Source of the DNA: JAHWKI01 sp035513575
GTDB lineage: Bacteria; Gemmatimonadota; Gemmatimonadetes; Longimicrobiales; RSA9
Direction of reading: 5' to 3'
Assembly (NCBI GenBank): GCA_035513575.1
Contig: DATKBW010000157.1
Location: 1 to 64,000 of the forward strand
Length of the DNA: 64,000 nucleotides
Numbering within the stretch: position 1 is the first letter of the stretch; the number at the start of each line of letters is the position of its first letter. This document shows, piece by piece, positions 40,316-48,342 of this stretch. The notes beneath the pieces are model-generated. The model had not been told where the DNA came from. It was given only the letters and a program-made list of their open reading frames with translations, and did no database searches. Made by a program: the position numbers and the translations under genes.

Positions 40316-41808
40316 TGAGACGGAATCCCAGGTCGAACCGGAGGGGTGAAGTGGGCGAACGGTGGACGCAGGGGCGGCGGGTCACGCTGGCGGTGCTGGC
40401 GTCGCTCGGGCTGGCGGCGTGCTCGGACTCCCGTGCGTCCGTCGGCGGTGAGACGAACGGTGAGGAAGTGGCCACGGTGGAGCGGGGCGACCTGGAGATC
40501 CGGGTGGAGGCCTCCGGCGCGGTCGAGCCGATCCTGGTGGTGGAAGTGAAGTCGAAGGCATCGGGCGAGATCACGGCACTCCAAGTCGAGACGGGAGACC
40601 GGGTGGAGCGGGGGGCGCTGCTGGCCACGGTGGACCCGCGGGACGTCCGCAACACCTTCGCCCAGGCCGAGGCGGACCTGGAGGTGGCCCGGGCCCGGCT
40701 CCAGATCTCCGAGTCGCAGCAGGCGCGGGCGGACGAGCTGCGGAAGGCGAACGTGGTGACGCAACAGGAGCTCGAGCAGTCCGTCCTGGACGCGGCGAAC
40801 GCACGGGCTCAGCTGATCAAGGCCCGGGTCAATCTCGACCTGGCGCGTGAGAAGATGGGCGACGTGACGATCCGCGCGCCGATCGCGGGGACGGTCATCC
40901 AGAAGACCGTCGAAGCGGGCCAGATCATCGCGTCCGCGAGCGGCAACGTCTCCGGGGGGACCACCCTGATGCTGATGGCGGACCTGTCCATGATGCAGGT
41001 GCGGACGCTGGTGGACGAGACGGACATCGGGAAGGTAGCGTCGGGGCAGGTCGCGCAGGTCCAGGTCGAGGCCCACCCGGGGCGGACGTTCACGGGCTCG
41101 GTCTACAAGATCGAGCCGCAGGCGGTCGTCGAGCAGAACGTCACGATGTTCCCCGTGCTGGTGCGCCTCGACAACCGTGAGGGGCTGCTGAAGCCGAACA
41201 TGAACGCCGAGGTCGCCATCGAGGTGGCCAACCGGTCCGATGTCCTGCTGGTCCCCAACGCTGCCGTCGTGGGAATGCAGGACGCCGCGGCCGCCGCCGC
41301 CATCTTCGGGATGGATGCGGAAACCATGCGGGAGCGAATGCAGTCGACCCGACCCGAGCCGCAGCGGGCCGGGGGAGCCGCGGCCGACGGCGGTGCCGAC
41401 AGCGCGGCGACGGGCGGTGCGGACGGTGCCACCGATTGCGGAACGCTGCTGGCCCGGGTCCGCGGCGGTGATCGGGGCTCTCTCTCCGAGGCGGAGCGCG
41501 CGCGGGTCCGGGAGTGCGTGCAGCAGTCCGGCGGCCGCGGCGGTCGGTTTGCGGGCGCGCGTTCCGCCGACCCCGACACGAGGGCGGCCGTGCTCTTCGT
41601 CCATGGCGCGACGGGGCCGGAGCCCCGTCTGGTGATGCTGGGGCTGAACGACTGGGACCGGACGGAGGTGGTGAGCGGGGTGGAGGAGGGGGAGAGAGTG
41701 GTGATGATGTCGGTGGCGCGGCTCCGTCAGCAGCAGGAAGAGCTGATGAACCGGATCCGGGAGCGGAGCAGCCCCATCCCGGGCGGCGGAGGCAGCCGTG
41801 GCCGGTAG
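40312..41808 (+). CDS. periplasmic adaptor (HlyD/MacA-type) with Cys-bearing insert
   Basis: A 498-residue adaptor. Its leader ends LAAC, so it is probably a lipoprotein. Lipoyl-like halves ('VKSKASGEITALQVETGD' and 'IRAPIAGTVIQKTVEAGQ') flank a helical hairpin; beta-barrel and membrane-proximal domains follow. An Ala/Gly/Asp-rich insert of about 90 residues (345-430) with two Cys (in 'ATDCGTLL' and 'VRECVQQ') interrupts the C-terminal domain and is absent from the operon 1 adaptor. It links TolC with the next gene's permease. Confidence 0.9.
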   Translation: MMRRNPRSNRRGEVGERWTQGRRVTLAVLASLGLAACSDSRASVGGETNGEEVATVERGDLEIRVEASGAVEPILVVEVKSKASGEITALQVETGDRVERGALLATVDPRDVRNTFAQAEADLEVARARLQISESQQARADELRKANVVTQQELEQSVLDAANARAQLIKARVNLDLAREKMGDVTIRAPIAGTVIQKTVEAGQIIASASGNVSGGTTLMLMADLSMMQVRTLVDETDIGKVASGQVAQVQVEAHPGRTFTGSVYKIEPQAVVEQNVTMFPVLVRLDNREGLLKPNMNAEVAIEVANRSDVLLVPNAAVVGMQDAAAAAAIFGMDAETMRERMQSTRPEPQRAGGAAADGGADSAATGGADGATDCGTLLARVRGGDRGSLSEAERARVRECVQQSGGRGGRFAGARSADPDTRAAVLFVHGATGPEPRLVMLGLNDWDRTEVVSGVEEGERVVMMSVARLRQQQEELMNRIRERSSPIPGGGGSRGR

Positions 41809-43030
41809 GCACGGCTCGGCCATGCTGCTGGGCGAGATCCTGAAGGTCGCCGTCGAGTCCATCCGCGTGAACAAGCTGCGCTCCTTCCTGACCATGCTCG
41901 GGATCATCATCGGGATCGCGGCGGTGATCACGATGGTGGCGCTGGGCGAGGGAGCGCAGCGGCAGGTGCAGGACCGGATCGCAGGCCTGGGCGCGAACGT
42001 CCTGACGGTGCGCCCGGGTCAGAACTTCTTCGGTGGGGTGGACCGCGGCTCGGCGCGTCTCACGACGCAGGACGCGGAAGCGATCGTGGCGGGAGCTCCG
42101 TCGGTCCGCGCGGTAGCGCCCGAGATGGAGCGGCGGCAGCAGGCGGAGTTCGGGCGCGGCAACGCCAACCTGTCGGTGGTCGGCTCGTGGCCGAGCTACT
42201 TCGAGATCCAGAACATGCGGGTGACGGTGGGGCGGATATTCACGCCGGGCGAGGAACGGGGGCGTCGTCGTCTGGTGGTGATCGGATCCGCGGTGCCGGA
42301 GCGGCTCGGGAGCAGCCCGGCGGCGCTGCTGGGGCAGACGGTGCTGATCCGGGGCATCCCGTTCGAGGTGATCGGGATCCTGGCCGAAAAGGGGTCGCAG
42401 GGGTGGGACAACCCGGATGAGCGGCTCTACATCCCGCTCTCCACGGCGCAGTTCCGCGTATTCGGCTCGGAGTGGGTGCGCTCGATCAACGTGCAGGCGG
42501 TGAGCGCGGCCTCCATGGACGCGGCCATCTCCGAGATCGACCGGGTGCTGAGGCGGGCGCACCGGCTGGCGCCGGGCGTGGCCAGCGACTTCAACGTGCG
42601 GAACCAGGCATCGCTGATGGAGACGTTCGAGGAGACCACGCAGACGTTCACGTTCCTGCTTGCCGGGATCGCGCTGATCTCCCTGCTCGTGGGCGGGATC
42701 GGCATCATGAACATCATGCTGGTCTCGGTGACCGAACGGACCCGGGAGATCGGCGTGCGGAAGGCGCTCGGGGCGAGGCGGCGGCACATCCTGCTGCAGT
42801 TCCTGATCGAGTCTCTCGTGCTCTGCACCGCGGGCGGGGCGGTGGGCGTCGCCGCCGGCTGGGGAGGCGCGCGGCTGCTCCAGCGGATGGCCGGCTGGGA
42901 GACCGTGGTGGCGCCGGAGGCAGTGGCGCTCGCATTCCTGTTCTCCGCGTTCGTCGGCATTTTCTTCGGGCTCTGGCCGGCCCGGCGGGCGGCGAGCCTG
43001 GACCCCATCGAATCCCTCCGCTACGAGTAG
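41798..43030 (+). CDS. MacB/FtsX-type ABC permease without neighbouring ATPase
   Basis: A 410-residue permease of the MacB/FtsX type: 'SIRVNKLRSFLTMLGIIIGI' near the start, a periplasmic domain, and 'ERTREIGVRKALGARRRHIL' before the last helices, ending 'SLDPIESLRYE'. GTG 41798 has GCGGAGG at 5 nt; ATG 41822 is the alternative. The ATP-binding subunit normally found in such operons is absent; the next gene is on the other strand. Confidence 0.88.
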   Translation: MAGRHGSAMLLGEILKVAVESIRVNKLRSFLTMLGIIIGIAAVITMVALGEGAQRQVQDRIAGLGANVLTVRPGQNFFGGVDRGSARLTTQDAEAIVAGAPSVRAVAPEMERRQQAEFGRGNANLSVVGSWPSYFEIQNMRVTVGRIFTPGEERGRRRLVVIGSAVPERLGSSPAALLGQTVLIRGIPFEVIGILAEKGSQGWDNPDERLYIPLSTAQFRVFGSEWVRSINVQAVSAASMDAAISEIDRVLRRAHRLAPGVASDFNVRNQASLMETFEETTQTFTFLLAGIALISLLVGGIGIMNIMLVSVTERTREIGVRKALGARRRHILLQFLIESLVLCTAGGAVGVAAGWGGARLLQRMAGWETVVAPEAVALAFLFSAFVGIFFGLWPARRAASLDPIESLRYE

Positions 43031-43040
43031 CCGCTACTCG
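43024..43040. repeat. inverted repeat spanning two converging stop codons
   Basis: CGAGTAG (43024-43030) and CTACTCG (43034-43040) flank CCG. The arms contain the stop of the permease and of the ADOP gene. The symmetry comes partly from both proteins ending in Glu-stop. Without a T tract it is a weak terminator candidate. Confidence 0.4.
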
Positions 43041-45442
43041 GCCCGGAGCGCCTCCGCCGGAGCCACGCCGGCGGCGCGGAGGGCGGGTGGCAGGGAGGCC
43101 GCGAACACGACGCCCGCCAGGATGATGACCGTGCCGAGGATCGTCGCCGGGTCCGTCGGCTCGACTCCCACCGCGAGGTCGGTCACGAGCCGCCCGAACA
43201 GGATGGATGTGGCCGCGCCGAGCGCGAGGCCACCGACCAGGAGCCGGAGCCCGTCCCCGAGAACCCACCGGACCACGGCCGCCCGATCGGCGCCGAGGGC
43301 GATCCTCACCCCGATCTCGTGGCGCCGGAGTGCCACCATGTAGGCCACCACCCCGAAGAGGCCGGCCGCACCCAGGACCAGCGCCACGGCCGCCAGGATC
43401 GCCACGAGCGCCAGGTTGAAGCGCGGCCGTACGAGCTGCGCGGCGACATGGTCGCGCATGGTGCGGACGGACGACGGGGACACGTCCGGGTCGATCGCCG
43501 CGAGCGCCGCCTCCACCGGGCGCACCACCGCGCCCGGGTCCGACCGCGTGCGGAGGACGACAAAGGTGCCCCAGCGCGGCTGCTGGCGGTTGGAGAAGTA
43601 GATCTCCGGCTGCGGCGCCACCCCCGGCGAGAAGGGCGGCACGTCGGGGATCACGCCGATGATCTCGACCTCTCCCTCGAGCTCGGGAAGCTGGACGCGC
43701 GCCCCGACCGGCGATCCCTCGGGCCAGTGCCGGGTGGCCATGGCGCGATTCACGAGGGCCACCGGCGTGCTCCCGGCCCGGTCACGGCCGTCGAAATTCC
43801 GGCCCTCGAGCAGCGGGAGTCCGAGCGTCGGGACGTAGCCGGGCCCCGCGTCGAACCACGCCACCGTCGGCGCTTCGCCCACCGGCACCGGAGGGCGCCC
43901 GCGCACGAGGAAGGGCGTGAGGCCATCGCCGCCGCCAAAGAGGGGCCCGGCGGACACCGTCCCGACGGATTCCACGCCCGCAAGCCCTCCCAGCTCGGCT
44001 TCTGCCCGCTCCAGGAACGCCCGCACCTCCGCTGTGGTGGGATAGCTTCCCGGCGAGAGGAAGAGGGAGAAGGTCAGGAGCCGCTCGACCTCGAATCCCG
44101 GCCGCCACTGGAGGAGGGAGGAGAAGCTGCGGGTCAGCAGACCGGCACCGAAGACGAGAGCCAGCGCGAGCCCGAGCTGGACCACGACGAGGCCCCGGCG
44201 CACGCGGGCCGTGCCCCGCGTCCCACCGGAGCGGCCCCCGCGGAACGATGCCGCCAAGTCCAGCGCCCACGCCCGGGACGCGGGGGCGAGGCCGAACAGG
44301 AGCGCGGCGAGGGCGGTGACCGCCGCGGCGAAGGCCAGGACGCGCCCATCCACCCTCACTTCCTCCAGCCGCGGCACTCCCGGCGGCGCGAGGGCGATGA
44401 AGAGCTCGGTTCCCGCGTAGGCGAGGGCGATGCCTCCTAGGCATCCGGCCGCCGCGAGGGCGCCCGCTTCCACCAGCAGCAGCCGCGTCAGCCCCCCGTG
44501 CCCCGCGCCGAGGGCCAGGCGAACGGCCATCTCACGCTCCCGTGCGGTGGCGCGCGCGAGCAGCAGGTTCGCTATGTTGACGCACACGATCACCAGGAGG
44601 ACCGCCACCGCGGCGAGGAAGAGCCGCAGAACGGGGCGGATCGGAGCGACGATATGGTCCCGCATGCGCTGCGTGGTCACGCTCCAGCCCACCAGGGCGT
44701 CGGGATGGCTTTCCGCCAGCCCCGCCTGCACGCGCTGGAGCTCCTCGCCCGCCTGCTCGACCCCCACGCCCCGGCGCAGGCGCCCCACCCCCACGAAGCC
44801 GCGCCAGTCCCGGCGCTCCTCGGCACGGGGATCGAAATGAAGCGGCAGCCACACGCCGATCCCCTCGAGCCGGGGGGCCTGGAACCCGGCCGGGAGGACA
44901 CCCACGACCGTGCGGGGGATCTCGTCCAGGACCAGCGTGGCCCCCACGACGTCCTCGCGCCCGCCGAGCTCCGTCTGCCAGAACTCGTGGGTCACCACGG
45001 CGGCACCGCCAGGCACCGCCGGCAGGTCATCGTCCACCAGGAGGCGGCCCCGCGCGGGCGGCACGCCGAGGGCCCGGAAGAACCCTGGCGTGGCGATCCC
45101 GGATGGGACGAAGCGCGCGCCGCTCCCGGTCCGCAGCGCCGTGGACCACCAGCGTGCCGCGCCCAGGGCCTCGAAGCTCGTGGCCCGATCCGCCCAGTCC
45201 GAGAGGTTCACGGTGGAGACCGAGCAGTGGCGGGTCTCGGCCCCGTGTTTTTCGCACACCGTGACCAGGCGGTCGGAGTCCGGGAGGTCCAGGGGGCGGA
45301 GGAGCACGTGGTCCACCACGCTGTAGATCGCCGTCGCGGCCCCGATCCCCACCGCCAGCACGGCCACCGCGATGGCGGCGAAACCGGGGGCGCGGCGGGC
45401 CTGTCGGAGCGCGTAGCGGAAGTCGCGCGCGATGCGCGTCAT
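43034..45442 (-). CDS. ADOP-family ABC permease (duplicated MacB-type, orphan)
   Basis: An 802-residue protein made of two tandem MacB-PCD plus FtsX units: 'RYALRQARRAPGFAAIAVAV' start, first FtsX set at about 280-430 with 'EREMAVRLALGAGHGGL', second PCD, and last helices with 'RRHEIGVRIALGADRAA', ending 'GVAPAEALRAE'. This is the 'acidobacterial duplicated orphan permease' layout, common in Acidobacteriota and Gemmatimonadota. No ATPase accompanies it. Two Cys pairs around residue 63-70 are notable. Role unknown, probably export or lipid/peptide handling. Confidence 0.88.
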   Translation of the reverse strand: MTRIARDFRYALRQARRAPGFAAIAVAVLAVGIGAATAIYSVVDHVLLRPLDLPDSDRLVTVCEKHGAETRHCSVSTVNLSDWADRATSFEALGAARWWSTALRTGSGARFVPSGIATPGFFRALGVPPARGRLLVDDDLPAVPGGAAVVTHEFWQTELGGREDVVGATLVLDEIPRTVVGVLPAGFQAPRLEGIGVWLPLHFDPRAEERRDWRGFVGVGRLRRGVGVEQAGEELQRVQAGLAESHPDALVGWSVTTQRMRDHIVAPIRPVLRLFLAAVAVLLVIVCVNIANLLLARATAREREMAVRLALGAGHGGLTRLLLVEAGALAAAGCLGGIALAYAGTELFIALAPPGVPRLEEVRVDGRVLAFAAAVTALAALLFGLAPASRAWALDLAASFRGGRSGGTRGTARVRRGLVVVQLGLALALVFGAGLLTRSFSSLLQWRPGFEVERLLTFSLFLSPGSYPTTAEVRAFLERAEAELGGLAGVESVGTVSAGPLFGGGDGLTPFLVRGRPPVPVGEAPTVAWFDAGPGYVPTLGLPLLEGRNFDGRDRAGSTPVALVNRAMATRHWPEGSPVGARVQLPELEGEVEIIGVIPDVPPFSPGVAPQPEIYFSNRQQPRWGTFVVLRTRSDPGAVVRPVEAALAAIDPDVSPSSVRTMRDHVAAQLVRPRFNLALVAILAAVALVLGAAGLFGVVAYMVALRRHEIGVRIALGADRAAVVRWVLGDGLRLLVGGLALGAATSILFGRLVTDLAVGVEPTDPATILGTVIILAGVVFAASLPPALRAAGVAPAEALRAE

Positions 45443-45662
45443 GGCCGTCTCACGGTTGCGGGAGCGGTCCGGAGGCCATACGCGGAGGGGCACCGGTGCG
45501 GAAGGGCACGAGCCGTGCCCGCCGTTGAAACGTGTCCATGTCGTTACAGTGCAATAGCTTACGCCTGTGCACGGCAGGTCCCGCCACGTCCGTCCCCGGG
45601 ACCGGGTGTCCCGGAACCGGACAGCCGGTGACCGGGCCTCGCTTTTGCGAAGTGGAGGGGCG

Positions 45663-46505
45663 GTGAAGAGAAGACTCCAACGGGCCATCGAGGCCCTGGC
45701 AACGGAGGCAGGCGCATCCGCCGTGGCGGTGGCGGCGCACGACCTCGCGGACAGGCGGACGCTCACGCTGCACGCGGACCGGTGGTTCCATGCCGCCAGC
45801 ACGATCAAGCTGGCGGTCCTGGTCGCGCTGTACGACGCGATCGATCGAGGGACGCTGCCGGAGGACGCGCGCGTCCACGTGCGGAACCAGTTCACGAGCC
45901 TGGCGGACGGCGGCTACTACCGCGTGGATCCCCGCCGGGACGGTAACGAGGAGGTACACACGTACGTGGGACGGACGATGCGAGTACGGGACCTGGCGCG
46001 CCACATGATCGTGACGAGCAGCAACCTGGCGACGAACGTGCTGGTGGAGCTGCTGGGCCCGGAGGCGATCCGTGCGTCGCTGGACCGGCAGGGGGTGGAA
46101 GGGCTCGAGTTCCGGCGTGGAGTGGAGGACCAGGGGGCGTGGGAGTCCGGAATCAACAACCGGGTCACGGCGGCGGGGCTGGAGCTGCTGCTGCGGGGGG
46201 TGGCGGAGGGGTCGTCGGTGTCGGAGGACGCATCGGGGGAGATGCTGGAAGTCCTGCACGACCAGCGGTTCGTGAGCGGGATCCCGGCGGGGCTCCCGGA
46301 CGGGGCGCGGGTCGCGAACAAGACGGGCGAGATCTCGACGGTGGTGCACGACGCCGGGGTGGTCTACCTGCCCGACCGGGACCCGTACGTGATCGTGGTG
46401 CTGACGGAGTGGCCGGAGAACGGGGACACGGGGCAGCGGCGGAAGCTGATCGCGGAGATCTCGCGGATGATGCTCCAGGACTTCGTGGAGGGGTCGGATG
46501 AGTGA
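45663..46505 (+). CDS. class A beta-lactamase-fold serine hydrolase, apparently cytosolic
   Basis: A 280-residue protein of the penicillin-recognising superfamily. Catalytic STIK (SxxK) in 'FHAASTIKLAVL', SSN (the SxN motif) in 'MIVTSSNLATN', and KTG in 'VANKTGEIS' are in class A order and spacing. The omega-loop Glu may be in 'RRGVEDQG' but does not align cleanly. No signal peptide is seen at the GTG start or in the frame upstream, so a cytosolic peptide or amide hydrolase is more likely than an antibiotic-resistance enzyme. It overlaps the M15-like gene by 8 nt (46498-46505). Confidence 0.8.
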   Translation: MKRRLQRAIEALATEAGASAVAVAAHDLADRRTLTLHADRWFHAASTIKLAVLVALYDAIDRGTLPEDARVHVRNQFTSLADGGYYRVDPRRDGNEEVHTYVGRTMRVRDLARHMIVTSSNLATNVLVELLGPEAIRASLDRQGVEGLEFRRGVEDQGAWESGINNRVTAAGLELLLRGVAEGSSVSEDASGEMLEVLHDQRFVSGIPAGLPDGARVANKTGEISTVVHDAGVVYLPDRDPYVIVVLTEWPENGDTGQRRKLIAEISRMMLQDFVEGSDE

Positions 46506-47106
46506 GTCGGTGCGGGGGCTCAGGGTGGTGGACGCCCTCGAGCTCGCGGGACCGTACCGCGAGGCGCTGCGGCCGGGCGAGCTGGTCCGTGACGGCGCGG
46601 GGCGTGCAGTGCAGCTCCCCCGGTACTTCTACGAGGTGCCGACCTGGGAGGCGGCGCTGGACACGTGGCTGTCGCCGCATTTCGGCGCGTTCGAGTTCCT
46701 GGATGTCGACGTCCGGGAGGCGGAGCCCCTGCGCGCGTTCCCGCGCTATCTCCCGTGCGCGGTGGTGGCGTTCGCCGCGGTGCTGGAGCGGTTCCGCGAA
46801 GCGGCGGGCGCCCCAGTCCGGATCGCGGCCAACGGAGGATACCGGTCGCCGTCCCACGCGCTGTCGCGGGACCGGTCGCCGCACCTGTGGGGTGCCGCGG
46901 CAGACATTTACCGGATCGGGGGGGATTACCTGGACGACCCGGAGCGGATCAGGCGCTACGCGGAGCTGGCGGAGCGGGCCGTCCCGGGTGCGTGGGCCCG
47001 GCCGACGGGGACCGACCCGGCGTCCGCGTTCGACCACCTGCATCTGGACCTCGGGTACCTGACACGGGTGCCGCGAGACGTGCAGGTGAAGGAGCGGGAA
47101 TCATGA
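46498..47106 (+). CDS. M15-like zinc peptidase (DD-carboxypeptidase fold)
   Basis: A 202-residue protein. Residues about 105-190 match the M15 pattern: 'IAANGGYRSPSHALSRDRSP', then HLWGAAADIY (H-x6-D, two metal ligands) and 'FDHLHLDLGYL' (HxH). These coordinate Zn in D-Ala-D-Ala carboxypeptidases and dipeptidases. The N-terminal 100 residues are unfamiliar. No signal peptide. It overlaps the serine hydrolase in front and the amidoligase behind (ATGA, 47103-47106), so all three are translated as a unit. Confidence 0.75.
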   Translation: MSESVRGLRVVDALELAGPYREALRPGELVRDGAGRAVQLPRYFYEVPTWEAALDTWLSPHFGAFEFLDVDVREAEPLRAFPRYLPCAVVAFAAVLERFREAAGAPVRIAANGGYRSPSHALSRDRSPHLWGAAADIYRIGGDYLDDPERIRRYAELAERAVPGAWARPTGTDPASAFDHLHLDLGYLTRVPRDVQVKERES

Positions 47107-48281
47107 AGAAGCACGAGCGAAGGGAACAGATCGAGCGGCGGCGAGAGCCGGAGCGCGGCGCCATCGGGATGGAGGCGGAGTTCGTCTGCGTGGTGGACGG
47201 CGAGGTGGTCGATCCCGCGGACGTGTTCGGCGACCCGCGTGCCTTCTTGGGGGACGGCGCGCTGCACCGGGTGGGGACCTCGTATCACCTGCCGACCGGG
47301 GGCGCGGTCTACTTCGATACCGGGGTGATCGAGGTGGTGACACCCGTGATCGAGGTAGGCCGGGCGTGCGCGTCGCAGGTCGTGCGCTCGTTGTGGGAGG
47401 GGGTCTGCCTCGTCCGGGACCGGCTGGACCAGTGGAGCGAGCGGGAGGGGCGGGAGGCGCGGCTGGTGGGCTTCAGCGCGCACTACAACGTCTCCCTGCC
47501 CGAGCTGGGGAACGGGTCCCGGATCGCGGCCATCGGGCGGACGCTCACGGACATGCTGCCGTTCCCGGTCATGCTCTTCGCGGCGAACCGCCGCTCCACG
47601 GGCATCGGGGTACGCCCTCGCCCCGGGCGCGTCGAGGTGACAGCGGACTTCACGCCGGATCCGGGGCTGATGGTGGCCACGACGGCCATCATCCTGGCCG
47701 CGGTCATGGAGGTGGCGGGGTGGGAGGACCCCGGGCGGGCGGCGCTGGAGGACCGGGGTTACCCGGTCATCGCGGGGTTCGACCCGGTGCCGCACACCTC
47801 GCGCAGGGGGTGGCTCGCGCGGTACTCGTGCTACACCCCCGATCCGTTCCGCAGCCGCCCCGACGACCGGCAGTGGCGGACCACGCGCGGGGACCGGGTG
47901 TCGGTCCGGAGCGCGTCGCGCCGGGTCGTCGCGCGGCTGACCCCCGTGCTGCGGCGGATCGCCGCCGAGGATACGCGCCGGCTGATCGCGCTGGTGCTGG
48001 TAGCTCGCCTCCCCTCGCTGCTGGACCTCAACGACCGACCGGAGGCCTACGAGGACGTGGGCCGGCTGTGTGTCTGGCGGGAGCCGGACCCGAGCCGTCC
48101 GCTGGACCGCTCCGCGTACGAGCAGGTCATGCGTGACGCGATGGCGGGGTTGCCGATCCGCGTGGACGGGCAGCTCTACCGCCCGGTCGGCACGAGCGGT
48201 TGGACGCGCGTTCGCTATCGGAGCGATGGCGGGCGCGAGCGTACGTTCTCGGTCGACGAGCTGGTGCGGCTGCGGAGCTGA
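47103..48281 (+). CDS. glutamine-synthetase-fold amidoligase (COOH-NH2 ligase / Pup-ligase-like)
   Basis: A 392-residue ligase-like protein. 'RGAIGMEAEFVCVVDGEVVD' carries the ExE motif (Glu24, Glu26) that binds Mg-ATP in GCS2 and Pup-ligase-type enzymes. 'GGAVYFDTGVIEVVTP' parallels 'ARLYVDHxHPEYSTPE' of PafA/Dop, and 'GFSAHYNVSL' and 'RVEVTADF' are further candidate active-site strands. Such enzymes join a carboxylate and an amine at ATP cost. No Pup gene or proteasome is seen, so the product is unknown. It lies last in the run with a serine hydrolase and an M15-like peptidase. Fold call by motif only. Confidence 0.68.
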   Translation: MKKHERREQIERRREPERGAIGMEAEFVCVVDGEVVDPADVFGDPRAFLGDGALHRVGTSYHLPTGGAVYFDTGVIEVVTPVIEVGRACASQVVRSLWEGVCLVRDRLDQWSEREGREARLVGFSAHYNVSLPELGNGSRIAAIGRTLTDMLPFPVMLFAANRRSTGIGVRPRPGRVEVTADFTPDPGLMVATTAIILAAVMEVAGWEDPGRAALEDRGYPVIAGFDPVPHTSRRGWLARYSCYTPDPFRSRPDDRQWRTTRGDRVSVRSASRRVVARLTPVLRRIAAEDTRRLIALVLVARLPSLLDLNDRPEAYEDVGRLCVWREPDPSRPLDRSAYEQVMRDAMAGLPIRVDGQLYRPVGTSGWTRVRYRSDGGRERTFSVDELVRLRS

Positions 48282-48342
48282 AGCAACACCCCCGCATGTT
48301 CGTGTGTCCATTCAGGTATGGTGAACCCCGAAGGAGGGTAGC

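Noticed and set aside
45551..45560. GCAATAGCTT as promoter of the serine hydrolase
   Set aside because: It matches the larE -10, but the nearest -35-like TTGAAA (45525-45530) is 24 nt away, too far. Kept only as a recurring string.
45663..46505. Antibiotic-resistance beta-lactamase
   Set aside because: No signal peptide, doubtful omega-loop Glu, and operon context with an amidoligase point to another role.
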